64,000 bases of DNA from Xenorhabdus poinarii G6. GTDB taxonomy: Bacteria > Pseudomonadota > Gammaproteobacteria > Enterobacterales > Enterobacteriaceae. Of the stretch, positions 29,688-39,418 are shown piece after piece. The stretch lies in assembly GCF_000968175.1 (NCBI RefSeq), contig NZ_FO704551.1:744001-808000 (forward strand), read 5' to 3'. Within the stretch, counting starts at the first letter, position 1; each line of letters starts with the position of its first letter. The notes under the pieces are model-generated. The model was given only the letters and a program-made list of their open reading frames with translations, was not told where the DNA came from and did no database searches. The position numbers and the translations under genes are program-made.

Positions 29688-30629
29688 GTGCCAAGAGAAC
29701 ACAACTTGCCAGACAACCATTCAGCGGATACTCATGCCGCGTCTAACCCCCTGATAGAGCAATTTCTCGATACCATCTGGTTGGAAAAAAATCTGGCCGA
29801 AAATACATTGGCGTCTTATCGTCTTGATTTACAGGCTTTAAATAATTGGCTGGTGCATTATGGTCATGATTTATACTCAGTACAGTCAATAGAGCTACAA
29901 TCATTTTTGGCTGAACGCGTTGATGGCGGTTATAAGGCGAGTAGCTCGGCCAGGTTGTTGAGTGCCATGCGCAGGTTGTTTCAATATCTTTATCGTGAAA
30001 GAATGCGTGGAGATGATCCAACGGCTTTACTATCTGCCCCTAAATTACCGAAACGTTTGCCCAAAGATTTAAGCGAAAAACAGGTTGAAGATTTGCTTAA
30101 CACCCCTTCGGTTGAGCAACCGATTGAACTGAGGGATAAAGCGATGCTGGAAGTACTTTATGCTTGTGGATTGCGGGTTTCAGAACTGGTTGGCCTGACT
30201 TTATCTGATGTGAGTTTACGTCAAGGAATGGTCAGGATTATCGGTAAGGGAAATAAGGAAAGATTAGTTCCTCTGGGAGAAGAGGCTGTTTATTGGCTGG
30301 AAAAATATCTAGAACATGGTCGCCTGTGGTTATTGAATGGCGCTGTGTCTGATGTATTTTTTCCCAGTAGGCGAGGGACACAGATGACGCGCCAGACATT
30401 CTGGCATCGGATTAAACACTATGCTGTATTGGCCGGGATTGATACTGAACGTTTGTCTCCCCACGTTTTACGGCATGCGTTTGCAACACATCTACTTAAT
30501 CATGGCGCTGACTTACGTGTTGTGCAAATGTTACTGGGCCATAGTGATCTTTCCACTACTCAGATTTACACACATGTAGCGACTGAACGTCTTAAAGCGC
30601 TGCATCAACAACACCATCCTCGTGGGTAG
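29688..30629 (+). CDS. xerD: Site-specific tyrosine recombinase XerD
   Basis: 313 residues with a slightly longer N-terminus than E. coli XerD (298). Resolves chromosome dimers at dif with XerC. Catalytic set: Arg in YACGLRVSELVGL, HVLRHAFATHLL (HxxR), LLGHSDLSTTQIYTH (His and Tyr). GTG start at 29688 with AAGGAGGGC before it; an internal Met is not available near the E. coli start. Begins the xerD-dsbC-recJ run. Confidence 0.95.
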   Translation: MPREHNLPDNHSADTHAASNPLIEQFLDTIWLEKNLAENTLASYRLDLQALNNWLVHYGHDLYSVQSIELQSFLAERVDGGYKASSSARLLSAMRRLFQYLYRERMRGDDPTALLSAPKLPKRLPKDLSEKQVEDLLNTPSVEQPIELRDKAMLEVLYACGLRVSELVGLTLSDVSLRQGMVRIIGKGNKERLVPLGEEAVYWLEKYLEHGRLWLLNGAVSDVFFPSRRGTQMTRQTFWHRIKHYAVLAGIDTERLSPHVLRHAFATHLLNHGADLRVVQMLLGHSDLSTTQIYTHVATERLKALHQQHHPRG

Positions 30630-30663
30630 CTGCGAAATAAGATGAGAATAAAAGGAAAAAATA

Positions 30664-31365
30664 ATGAAGAAAATTGTGTTTTGCCTTTCATTGCTGTTGA
30701 CCGCTGTTGCTAGCAATGCCTTTGCTGGTGAGAGCGAGATCAATCACTCATTATCTAAAATGGGGATTAAAGCAGAAAGTATCACGCCATCACCGATTCG
30801 AGATATGAGTGCCGTTTTAACCGAGAATGGTATGTTTTACCTATCTAATGATGGTAAGTATCTGTTAAAAGGCTCACTTTATGATCTCAGCGGTGAGATA
30901 CCGCACAACGTTAGCAATCAAATTTTGATTAAAAAACTGGCCGCGTTCAAAGATCAGATGATCACTTATCAGGCGCCAAAAGAAAAATATGTTGTGACTG
31001 TTTTTACCGATATCTCCTGTGGCTATTGCCACAAATTGCATGAAAACATGCAGGAATATAACAAACTGGGTATTACTGTTCGTTACTTAGCATTTCCTCG
31101 TCATGGTGTGCACAGTCAATCGGGCAAGGATATGCAATCCGTTTGGTGTAGTGCGACACCGAATAAATCATTGAATGCTGCTTTTAAAGGTGACACTATC
31201 TCGCCAATCAAGAGCTGCAAAATTGATATTGAAAACCACGTTCGGTTAGGTTTGCAGTTTGGGGTACAAGGTACGCCTGCGATAATCATGAATGATGGCA
31301 GTATGCTCCCTGGTTACTTGTCACCGGAAGATTTACTGGCAATGTTGCAGAAACATGCAGAATAA
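30664..31365 (+). CDS. dsbC: Periplasmic disulfide isomerase DsbC
   Basis: 233 residues with a signal peptide (about 1-20, ending SNAFA). N-terminal dimerisation domain, then a thioredoxin-like domain with the active site CGYC in DISCGYCHK near residue 119 and cis-Pro in VQGTPAII. Rearranges wrong disulfides in the periplasm. RBS AAAAGGAAAAAATA before ATG; cotranscribed with xerD and recJ. Confidence 0.95.
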   Translation: MKKIVFCLSLLLTAVASNAFAGESEINHSLSKMGIKAESITPSPIRDMSAVLTENGMFYLSNDGKYLLKGSLYDLSGEIPHNVSNQILIKKLAAFKDQMITYQAPKEKYVVTVFTDISCGYCHKLHENMQEYNKLGITVRYLAFPRHGVHSQSGKDMQSVWCSATPNKSLNAAFKGDTISPIKSCKIDIENHVRLGLQFGVQGTPAIIMNDGSMLPGYLSPEDLLAMLQKHAE

Positions 31366-31407
31366 TTCAGATCGATAATGTTGCCTATTAAGTGAAAAGA
31401 AAAACCA

Positions 31408-33141
31408 GTGAATAGACAAATACAACTCCGCCGTCGGCCGACGGCGGATTTTAGCCATCTTCCCGACACCATCCATCCGTTATTGCGCCGTTTATATGCT
31501 ATGCGAGGCATACGTCAAGCTGATGAACTGGAACGTAGTGTAAAAGGGCTACTTAATTATCAAACGCTTAATGGTATCGATCGGGCGGTAGCGCTGCTGG
31601 TCACTGCATTACATGAACACTGGCACATTGTGATTGTCGGGGATTTTGATGCAGATGGGGCAACCAGTACTGCACTGAGCATTCGCGCTTTACAGGCAAT
31701 GGGCTACTGCCACCTTGATTATCTTGTTCCAAACCGTTTTGAAGATGGTTATGGATTAAGCGTTCAGGTGGTTGATGATGTTATCAAAAAAAACGCCGAT
31801 TTGATTATCACCGTGGATAATGGGATCTCGTCCCATGATGGTGTTGCAATGGCACATCAGCATGGGATCAAGGTGATCGTGACTGATCACCATTTACCGG
31901 GGGCAACACTGCCCGCCGCGGACGCCATTATCAATCCTAATTTAGTCGACTGCGCTTTTCCTTCTAAGGCGCTGGCAGGCGTTGGCGTCGCATTCTATCT
32001 GATGTCAGCGCTCAGAGCAGAATTGCGTAACTTAGCTTGGTTTGAACAACAAGGCATTCCATTACCCAATTTGGCGGAACTCTTGGATTTAGTGGCATTA
32101 GGGACGGTGGCAGATGTCGTTCCCCTCGATACCAATAACCGCATTCTGGTTCATCAAGGGTTAAACCGTATTCGGGCAGGACGTTGCTGTGCGGGAATAC
32201 GGGCGTTGCTCGAAGTTTCCAAACGAGAATCGACGAAATTAGTCGCCAGTGATTTGGGGTTTGCACTGGGGCCACGATTAAACGCGGCCGGACGCCTGGA
32301 TGATATGTCAGTTGGCGTGGCGTTATTGTTGACCGATGATATCGTACAAGCTCGTCAGATTGCTTGTGAGCTGGATAGTCTGAACCAGACTCGTCGGGAA
32401 ATCGAGCAGGGTATGCAGCAGGAAGCCTTGCAAATTTGCGATAAAATCGAACGAATTCATACTCAGCTACCTTACGGACTGGCGATTTACCACCCTGAAT
32501 GGCATCAGGGCGTTGTCGGCATTCTGGCATCACGTATTAAAGAGCGTTTTCATCGGCCGGTCATTGCTTTTGCACCGGCCGGGGACGGAACTTTAAAAGG
32601 TTCGGGGCGTTCCGTAAATGGATTGCATATGCGTGATGCACTTGAGCGGCTGGATACCTTGTATCCGGGGCTAATGCTGAAATTTGGTGGCCATGCGATG
32701 GCCGCAGGGCTGTCGATCGAACAAGACAAATTTGACGTATTTCAGCAGCATTTTTCTACGTTGGTGGCAGATTGGCTGGATATCGCCCAATTAGAAGGTG
32801 TTGTCTGGAGTGACGGTGAATTAGCGTTAGGGGAACTATCGCTGGACGTAGCCGACATTCTGCGTGATGGCGGTCCGTGGGGGCAGGCATTTGCCGAGCC
32901 GGTTTTTGACGGCAAATTCAAGCTATTGCAACAGCGCATCGTTGGTGAAAATCACCTGAAAGTCATCCTTGAACCCGTAAACGGTGGACCGATGTTAGAT
33001 GGTATTGCCTTTAACATTGATGTCAGCCGCTGGCCAGATAACAGTGTCAAAACGGTAGAACTGGCCTATAAACTGGATATTAATGAATTTCGTGGTAACC
33101 GTGATGTCCAGCTTTTGATCCAGCATATTTGGTCTTATTGA
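31408..33141 (+). CDS. recJ: Single-stranded-DNA-specific exonuclease RecJ
   Basis: 577 residues. 5'-3' exonuclease for recombination and mismatch repair. DHH-family motifs: VGDFDADGATSTAL near residue 77, ITVDNGISSHDG, VTDHHLPGA (DHH), and the DHHA1 signature FGGHAMAAGL near residue 425. GTG start. In E. coli dsbC and recJ adjoin in the same way. Confidence 0.95.
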   Translation: MNRQIQLRRRPTADFSHLPDTIHPLLRRLYAMRGIRQADELERSVKGLLNYQTLNGIDRAVALLVTALHEHWHIVIVGDFDADGATSTALSIRALQAMGYCHLDYLVPNRFEDGYGLSVQVVDDVIKKNADLIITVDNGISSHDGVAMAHQHGIKVIVTDHHLPGATLPAADAIINPNLVDCAFPSKALAGVGVAFYLMSALRAELRNLAWFEQQGIPLPNLAELLDLVALGTVADVVPLDTNNRILVHQGLNRIRAGRCCAGIRALLEVSKRESTKLVASDLGFALGPRLNAAGRLDDMSVGVALLLTDDIVQARQIACELDSLNQTRREIEQGMQQEALQICDKIERIHTQLPYGLAIYHPEWHQGVVGILASRIKERFHRPVIAFAPAGDGTLKGSGRSVNGLHMRDALERLDTLYPGLMLKFGGHAMAAGLSIEQDKFDVFQQHFSTLVADWLDIAQLEGVVWSDGELALGELSLDVADILRDGGPWGQAFAEPVFDGKFKLLQQRIVGENHLKVILEPVNGGPMLDGIAFNIDVSRWPDNSVKTVELAYKLDINEFRGNRDVQLLIQHIWSY

Positions 33142-33194
33142 ATCAGGCCACATACGCGATAAATTTTACTAAATCAGTTTTTCCTCATCACTTT

Positions 33195-33254
33195 TACCCT
33201 TTATTTTTCAAGTTGCAGGCAATAACAGGGCGGCAATTTGAAAGATGAAGGGTA
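33195..33254. repeat. Imperfect palindromic intergenic repeat, copy 3
   Basis: 60-bp element: outer arms TACCCTT and AAGGGTA, inner arms TTTTCAAGTTGC and GGCAATTTGAAA. This is the best-formed of three similar elements. It lies between recJ and prfB. Confidence 0.7.
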
Positions 33255-33347
33255 TAAACCCTGTGATAGATCCGCTACAATACGCGGTTCGAAAATATTC
33301 ATGCGACCATCGTTTATCCATAATACACAACGTATAAGACACAAAAT

Positions 33348-34446
33348 ATGTTTGAAATTAATCCGGTAAAAAATCACATTCAGGACCTGTCTGAGCGGAC
33401 AGCAGTTCTGAGGGGGTATCTTTGACTATGATGCCAAGAAAGAACGTTTAGAAGAAGTTAATGCTGAACTCGAACAGCCTGGTGTCTGGAATGAACCGGA
33501 ACGGGCTCAGGCGTTGGGTAAAGAACGTTCATCCCTTGAAATCATCGTAGAAACCATCGATCAGCTCGCTCAGGGATTGGAAGATGTTAACGGCCTGCTG
33601 GAATTGGCTGTTGAAGCGGATGATGAAGAAACTTTCAATGAAGCCGTTGCTGAATTGGCGCAGCTAGAAGAAAAACTGGGACAACTTGAATTTCGTCGCA
33701 TGTTTTCCGGCGAATATGATAGCGCAAACTGCTACCTGGATCTTCAGGCGGGATCTGGCGGTACAGAAGCACAGGATTGGGCCAGCATGTTGATGCGCAT
33801 GTATTTGCGTTGGGCGGAATCGAAGGGCTTCAAGACAGAAATCATTGAAGAGTCTGATGGTGAAGTGGCGGGTTTGAAATCTGCAACCATCAAAATCATT
33901 GGTGAATATGCTTACGGTTGGCTGCGGACAGAAACCGGTGTTCATCGCTTGGTTCGTAAAAGCCCCTTTGATTCAGGTGGTCGTCGTCATACCTCATTCA
34001 GCTCAGCTTTTATTTACCCAGAAGTGGATGATGATATTGATATCGAAATCAATCCGGCGGATCTCCGTATTGACGTATATCGTGCCTCTGGTGCTGGTGG
34101 TCAGCACGTTAACAAAACCGAATCGGCGGTACGTATTACCCACGTACCGACAGGGGTTGTAACCCAATGTCAGACAGACCGTTCTCAGCATAAAAACAAA
34201 GACCAGGCGATGAAACAGTTGAAAGCGAAACTGTACGAACTGGAAATGCAGAAGAAGAATGCAGATAAACAAGCTATGGAAGAGAACAAATCGGACATCG
34301 GTTGGGGTAGTCAGATCCGCTCTTACGTTTTGGATGATTCCCGTATTAAAGATTTGCGTACAGGGGTAGAAACCCGTAATACGCAATCGGTGCTGGATGG
34401 GGATTTGGACAAATTCATTGAAGCAAGCTTAAAAGCTGGCCTATGA
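33348..34446 (+). CDS. prfB: Peptide chain release factor 2, programmed +1 frameshift
   Basis: The zero-frame starts at ATG 33348 and reaches an in-frame UGA at 33423-33425 (codon 26). A +1 shift then continues to 34446, giving about 365 residues. Release-factor motifs: SPF in [11 protein letters not shown] and GGQ in [14 protein letters not shown]2 terminates at UGA and UAA and controls its own synthesis by this frameshift. lysS follows after 9 bp. Confidence 0.96.
33411..33426 (+). promoter_or_regulatory. prfB recoding signal (AGGGGG-TAT-CTT-TGA-C)
   Basis: An internal Shine-Dalgarno-like AGGGGG lies three bases before the slippery CTT codon, followed by TGA and a C. The arrangement is the classical RF2 autoregulatory frameshift site: low RF2 stalls the ribosome at UGAC and allows a +1 slip. 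Confidence 0.97.
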
Positions 34447-34455
34447 GGAACTAAA

Positions 34456-35970
34456 ATGTCGCAACAACAGCAGGGAGCTGAACAGGCTCCTGATTTAAAT
34501 AATGAACTGAAAACCCGCCGTGAAAAATTGGCTACCTTGCGTAGTAATGGCATTGCTTTCCCAAACGATTTTCGTCGCGAAAACATTTCCGAAGATTTGC
34601 ATGCTCAATATGATGACAAGACGAAGGAAGAGCTGGAAGCGCTGAACATCGAAGTGACGGTTGCTGGTCGCATGATGACTCGCCGTATCATGGGTAAAGC
34701 CTCTTTTGCAACTCTGCAAGACATGGGTGGCCGCATTCAGATCTACGTATCCCGTGATGATCTGCCGGAAGGTATTTATAACACTCAGTTCAAGAAATGG
34801 GATTTGGGTGACATTTTAGGTGCACGCGGTAAGTTGTTCAAAACACAAACGGGTGAACTTTCCATTCACTGTACTGAGCTGCGTTTGCTGACGAAAGCAC
34901 TGCGTCCACTGCCAGATAAATTCCACGGTCTGGCCGATCAAGAAACCCGTTATCGCCAGCGTTATTTGGATCTGATCGCAAATGAAGACTCCCGTAAGAC
35001 ATTCCAGATCCGTTCCAAGGTGATGTCTGCGCTGCGTAATTTCATGATCAAAAAAGATTTCATGGAAGTTGAAACGCCAATGATGCAGGCCATTCCCGGT
35101 GGTGCGAGTGCGCGTCCATTCATCACGCACCACAATGCGCTGGATATCGATATGTACCTGCGTATCGCCCCGGAACTGTACTTGAAACGTTTGGTTGTTG
35201 GGGGCTTCGAACGTGTTTTTGAAATCAACCGCAACTTCCGTAACGAAGGTGTTTCTCCGCGCCACAACCCAGAGTTCACTATGATGGAACTCTACATGGC
35301 TTACGCGGACTACCAAGATCTGATCGTACTGACCGAAGAACTATTCCGTACGTTGACACAAGACGTCCTTGGGACAACACAAGTTCAGTACGGTGAACAA
35401 ACGTTTGATTTTGGTAAACCTTTTGCCAAAATGACCATGAAAGAAGCGATCTGTAAATATCGTCCAGAAACCAACATGGCCGATCTGGATGATATGGATA
35501 AGGCGGTTGTTATCGCGGAATCTTTGGGTATTGACGTTGAAAAAGGTTGGGGCTTAGGCCGTGTTCAGTGTGAAATCTTTGAAGAAACGGCTGAAAGCCA
35601 CCTGATTCAGCCCACCTTCATTACAGAATATCCGGCAGAAGTTTCTCCGCTGGCACGTCGTAACAATGACAACCCATTCATTACTGATCGTTTTGAATTC
35701 TTCATTGGTGGTCGTGAAATTGGTAATGGTTTCTCGGAGCTGAACGACGCGGAAGATCAGGCAGAACGTTTTGCGGAGCAAGTTCGCCAGAAAGACGAAG
35801 GCGATGACGAAGCGATGTTTTACGATGAAGACTATGTTACTGCGTTGGAACATGGTTTGCCACCAACAGCAGGATTGGGGATCGGTATTGACCGGATGGT
35901 GATGTTGTTCACTAATAGCCATACGATTCGTGACGTTATTCTATTCCCGGCAATGCGCCCGAATAAATAA
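34456..35970 (+). CDS. lysS: Lysine--tRNA ligase
   Basis: 504 residues. Class II synthetase: N-terminal OB-fold anticodon domain ([24 protein letters not shown]), motif 2 [15 protein letters not shown], motif 3 [13 protein letters not shown] near the C-terminus. Cotranscribed with prfB, as in E. coli. A terminator follows. Confidence 0.96.
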   Translation: MSQQQQGAEQAPDLNNELKTRREKLATLRSNGIAFPNDFRRENISEDLHAQYDDKTKEELEALNIEVTVAGRMMTRRIMGKASFATLQDMGGRIQIYVSRDDLPEGIYNTQFKKWDLGDILGARGKLFKTQTGELSIHCTELRLLTKALRPLPDKFHGLADQETRYRQRYLDLIANEDSRKTFQIRSKVMSALRNFMIKKDFMEVETPMMQAIPGGASARPFITHHNALDIDMYLRIAPELYLKRLVVGGFERVFEINRNFRNEGVSPRHNPEFTMMELYMAYADYQDLIVLTEELFRTLTQDVLGTTQVQYGEQTFDFGKPFAKMTMKEAICKYRPETNMADLDDMDKAVVIAESLGIDVEKGWGLGRVQCEIFEETAESHLIQPTFITEYPAEVSPLARRNNDNPFITDRFEFFIGGREIGNGFSELNDAEDQAERFAEQVRQKDEGDDEAMFYDEDYVTALEHGLPPTAGLGIGIDRMVMLFTNSHTIRDVILFPAMRPNK

Positions 35971-35984
35971 TCATTTTGCTAAAT

Positions 35985-36018
35985 GCCCAACCCGGTTAAC
36001 CGGATTGGGCGTTTTTTT
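35985..36018 (+). terminator. Terminator of prfB-lysS
   Basis: GCCCAA and TTGGGC arms, extended by CCGGTT/AACCGG, are followed by a run of T residues. Confidence 0.88.
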
Positions 36019-36129
36019 ACCCTTATCAAAAAACCAAAACAACAGGTTGAAATATAACCAGATATTAATCACTTATCCCTTGCTGAGATGCAATAAGAAG
36101 TATATATTTAACGTCGTCATTTCGTTGAT

Positions 36130-36203
36130 GCGAGTGTAGTTCAATGGTAGAACGAGAGCTTCCCAAGCTCTATACGAGGGTTCGATTCCCTTCACTCGCT
36201 CCA
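36130..36203 (+). tRNA. tRNA-Gly (anticodon CCC)
   Basis: 74-nt cloverleaf. Acceptor stem GCGAGTG/CACTCGC, D-arm AGTTCAATGGTAGAAC, anticodon loop TTCCCAA (CCC), T-arm AGGGTTCGATTCCCT, encoded CCA end. Matches enterobacterial glyU except for acceptor changes. Its 3' end is the attachment site of the island that follows. Confidence 0.96.
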
Positions 36204-36220
36204 ATCAAACATCTTCCGCA

Positions 36221-36257
36221 GTCAATAAAAGTCTACTAATCTCAATAAAATCAAAGA
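36221..36257. repeat. Left direct repeat of the tRNA-Gly island (attL side)
   Basis: 37 bp beginning GTCAATAAAAGTC and ending AAAATCAAAGA; it recurs at 42162-42198 with one difference (T/C). It lies 17 bp after the tRNA CCA. Confidence 0.8.
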
Positions 36258-36377
36258 TATTATTAATATTTCATTCACTCTAGGTCTAGTGTCGTCTTTC
36301 TAAATCCATGCAATTTGTTGTATAGTTTTTTGTATAGAATTTCCTATGTATTTCCTTCTATACAATATTGGTGGGTT

Positions 36378-37109
36378 ATGAAGCTGACAGATTTAGTGAT
36401 CAAGCGAGCTAAAGCAAAGGAAAAAGCCTATACGTTGGCGGATGGCAATGGATTATCTTTGTTAATTGATTCTAATGGTTCGAAAGGCTGGCGATATCGC
36501 TATCAATTTGCGGGTAAAACGAAAATGATTTCGTTCGGTGTTTATCCAGTAGTAACACTTACCGAGGCCAGAACCAAACGTGATGAAGCAAGGAAGCTAG
36601 TTGCTAACGGAATCAATCCTAGTGACGCAAGAAAAGCAGAAAAGATATCCGCAGCAAACCTGATAGAAAATACATTCGAAAATATAGCCCGTGAGTGGTA
36701 TCAGAAGCGTGTTGATAGGTGGTCTTCTTCTTATGCAGAAGAAATGATGGAATCCTTTGAAAAAGATGTTTTCCCCTATATCGGCAGTAGGCCAATTGCC
36801 GAGATTAAACCTATGGAATTAATGTCGGTCTTATCTCGGATAAATGATCGGGGGGCAACAGAGAAATTAAGAAAAATACGTCAGCGCTGCGGAGAAGTAT
36901 GGAAATATGCAATTATTACTGGCAGAGCTGAATTTAATCCCGCACCTGATTTAGCGTCTGCATTCGTCACGCCTAAAAAAACACACTATGCGTTTTTAAT
37001 GGCTAATGAGCTGACAGAATTCTTTAAGGCTTTAAACGCTTATACTGGTAGCTTTATGGTGAAAATGGGAAACAAAGCCCTCTCTTTCAGTTGGTTCTCA
37101 AGGCGTTGA
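36378..37109 (+). pseudogene. P4-type tyrosine integrase, C-terminally truncated
   Basis: Begins MKLTDLVIKRAKAKEKAYTL with the Arm-type DNA-binding domain (DGNGLSLLIDSNGSKGW, ISFGVYPVVTLTEAR) and core-binding domain (FENIAREWYQKRVDRW). It breaks off after MANELTEFFKALNAYTGSF at about residue 230; the catalytic RHRY domain is missing, replaced by unrelated RepA-like coding sequence in another frame. The frame can be extended to 36315, but ATG 36378 gives the family start. It lies 175 bp after tRNA-Gly, the expected place for an integrase. Non-functional as a recombinase. Confidence 0.9.
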
Positions 37110-37262
37110 TGCTCAGTTGGACTACGTCGTTAAAGGCATCATTCCAGCGCATCCCTGTGCAGCATTTACGGGGCGAGCGGGTCATACAAGAGCTTTCTGG
37201 CGGGAGCGTGGGGCTGCCATATTGCCACGGGTAAGGCATGGGCTGGGAAATCGTTAATGGTC
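37063..37262 (+). pseudogene. RepA-like AAA_25 ATPase, N-terminal fragment
   Basis: Frame pieces LDYVVKGIIPAHP then, after a +1 shift near 37150, ASGSYKSFLAGAWGCHIATG and KAWAGK. This is the Walker A region (G-A-S-G-S-Y-K-S) of RepA/AAA_25 helicase-like proteins found on P4-like and plasmid-type elements. A deletion fused it to the integrase and an IS630 element interrupts it. Confidence 0.65.
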
Positions 37263-37289
37263 AACCCGTTGAACATATGTATAGCTAAA

Positions 37290-38160
37290 TCAATATAATT
37301 AGGCATGCTCCACATGTTCCATAAACAACTCATCAATTGAACATCTTTCACGTCTTCTTATCGCTTTTACTTCGGCCCATTTGTGTTCGATGGGATTCAA
37401 ATCCGGACTGTAAGCAGGTAACCACTCCAATTGGCATCCGTGGTCTGCTATCGCTTTTATCGTGTCATTTCGTTTATGGAATGAGGCATTATCCATGACA
37501 ATTACTGTCCGGCTTGGGAGCTTTGGCAATAAATCTTGGGTCATCCAGGCATGAAAAACATCCGCATTAATGCTCTCTGCAAACAAGCTTAAGGTGATGA
37601 AGGTCTTTTTGATGATGGCGCCAATGGCATTAATGCGACTTTTAGCGTGCCAGTCGTGTGTGCCGAAACACCGCAGCCCTTTCGCCGAATAACCGTGTGT
37701 GCGTGGCATAGACTGCGCAAAACCGCTTTCATCCAGATAAACAATCGATTTGCCCGCGTGTTCATAGTGGCGGATACGCTCGACAAACGCCTGACGAGCC
37801 TGTGCGTCAGCTTTGGGGTGTTTTAGCCTTTTTTTTGACGGTGATATTCAGCCGTTTCAAGGCGTAATGGATAGCTGATTGTGAGACGCCCAGCCGTTTT
37901 GCCCTTTCCCATTGATAGTCATCGGGGTCATTTCGGACATCGGCGATAAGTGCCTCGTCACTAATTTTAGTGGGCGGTTTATCACGCGTCATACAGGGCG
38001 CTATTTTGTGACTCCACCGAAACAAGGTGCGGATAGAAACCTCAAAGTGGTTGCTTGTTTGCTCGAATGTCAATGAATGTTTGTCTTTGTATGCCCGTAC
38101 TCTTTTTCGGAAATCCAGACTGTAACCCATCTCAATTCTGCCTTGTTATTGGAAGTCACA
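37290..38160 (-). mobile_element. IS630-family insertion element (approximate ends)
   Basis: A leftward IS630-family transposase in two overlapping frames lies inside the RepA-like ATPase gene, whose fragments flank it (37063-37262 and 38190-38720). Terminal repeats could not be identified confidently, so the ends are estimates. Confidence 0.7.
37299..38130 (-). CDS. IS630-family transposase in two frames (possible -1 frameshifting)
   Basis: The N-terminal part (38130 down to 37807) is a HTH region: MGYSLDFRKRVRAYKDKHSL and WERAKRLGVSQSAIHYALKR. The DDE domain lies in another frame: IVYLDESGFAQS, VIVMDNASFHKR, LNPIEHKWAEV. A run of eight A then G (transcribed strand; T-run at 37829-37836) permits a -1 slip that joins ITVKKK to RLKHPKADAQARQAF, the sequence expected for the family. 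Either programmed frameshifting or a disabling mutation; several IS630 elements use the former. About 277 residues combined. Confidence 0.8.
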
Positions 38161-38189
38161 GACATTATGACATAGTATTATGATTCTGC

Positions 38190-38720
38190 TATATCTGATC
38201 AATACCCCCGTATTTCCGGCTTCGCCTGCCGAAGTGCATGAGCTGGTGATTGCAGCCCAACAGGTTGAAGCCGAAACGAGCCAACCGGTACGCCTGATTA
38301 TTTTGGATACTCTCGCCCGTTGTTTTGGGGGTGTTGATTATCGCCTGCACCAAGATGAAAGATGCCGAAGAGCCGGAAACACAAGCCTATGACCTGCGTG
38401 TGGTTGAACTCTTTACCGATAAAGACGGTGAAAATATTACATCACTGGCTTTGATTGACAGGCCACGCGATCCGGTTAAAGAGGAAGAAATCAGTCTTGT
38501 CGCCAATAAAACCGATAACCATACGGCGTTGTGGCAGTTCGTACGGTCGCGCACTGCCCTGAAAGAACATTGCTCCATTGCTCTTGTACGTGATGACTTA
38601 AAGGCGATGGGAATGAATGTGAAGAATTTTAGCCGCTGGTTAGCCAAGTTAGAGCATGACGGACTCATTACCCGGAACGGGCAGGAACTCACCATTGTTA
38701 ACCAGAGCAACGGAGGTTAA
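38190..38720 (+). pseudogene. RepA-like AAA_25 ATPase, C-terminal fragment with internal deletion
   Basis: Continues the gene broken by the IS630 element. TPVFPASPAEVHELVIAA then PVRLIILDTLARCFGG (Walker B region) in one frame; then, after a deletion near 38325, VLIIACTKMKDAEEPE, YDLRVVELFTDKDGE and a C-terminal winged-helix-like part (KNFSRWLAKLEHDGLITRNG) in a second frame to the stop. The missing part corresponds to about 80-100 residues between Walker B and the sensor region in relatives. Not functional. Confidence 0.7.
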
Positions 38721-38786
38721 AAAGTAAGGAGAAAAATGAGGAAGTGTAAGGCGTTAACTTCTTTTCTGGCAGGTGTTTTTTTAGCT

Positions 38787-38828
38787 CTCCGTGTTACCGC
38801 GTTAATTTATTAGCCCGGTAACACGGAG
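38787..38828. terminator. Perfect 13-bp inverted repeat, terminator-like
   Basis: CTCCGTGTTACCG and its exact complement CGGTAACACGGAG enclose a 16-nt AT-rich loop. It lies between the RepA-like remnant and the GNAT gene end, so could end transcription from either side. No long T-run. Confidence 0.55.
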
Positions 38829-38909
38829 AAGGCAAGCGTAGCGCGTCAGTAGTTTGAATATATCTCATTAAGTAAATTACTCAATTACCATAGAGTTATG
38901 ATTGTTATC

Positions 38910-39377
38910 TTACGCTTTGTGCGTATAAATATCTTGACGCACAATATTCCAAACAAAGTTCTCGCGATTTATTGGTGTGTAACCCATCTTTTCATATAGC
39001 CAAGGGGCTGTTGAAGTTACAAGCATAATACGTCGTAATTTATTTAGAGCGGGATGGGAATGGCAGCATTCCATTAACCAACGCCCCAGTTTTTGTTTTT
39101 GATACTTTTCTAACACATAGACATCACAAAGATAACCAAAAGTAGAAAAGTCAGTAACTATACGAGCAAATCCAATTTGCTCGTTCTGATCAAAAAGCCC
39201 AAAATTGAGGCTATTGGCAATAGCTTGGCGAACTGTGTCAATATCAATCCCTTCAGACCAAGAAGAGCGAGTTAGATATTGATGAATTGCTATGACATTC
39301 AACTCAGTGTTATCTGTTGTTATTCTATATTGTTGATTTTGCCATCTTAAAATTTGAACCATAATATGCCTCTGCAT
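38910..39377 (-). CDS. GNAT-family N-acetyltransferase
   Basis: 155 residues. GNAT fold features: TRSSWSEGIDIDTVRQAI near the N-terminus, QIGFARIVTDFSTFGYLCDV (beta4-like), and the acetyl-CoA motif VLEKYQKQKLGRWLMECCHS followed by LVTSTAPWLYEKMGYTP. Substrate unknown. Either Met-1 or Met-6 may be the start. The gene is island cargo, 42 bp downstream of an MFS transporter remnant on the same strand, a pairing common in small resistance modules; here only the acetyltransferase is intact. Confidence 0.82.
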   Translation of the reverse strand: MQRHIMVQILRWQNQQYRITTDNTELNVIAIHQYLTRSSWSEGIDIDTVRQAIANSLNFGLFDQNEQIGFARIVTDFSTFGYLCDVYVLEKYQKQKLGRWLMECCHSHPALNKLRRIMLVTSTAPWLYEKMGYTPINRENFVWNIVRQDIYTHKA

Positions 39378-39418
39378 GAAGATTTAGTTGATTTTTAGAT
39401 AATTATCACTTTTCCTTT

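Noticed and set aside
34816..35316. 166-codon antisense frame within lysS
   Set aside because: Shadow of lysS; low-complexity composition.
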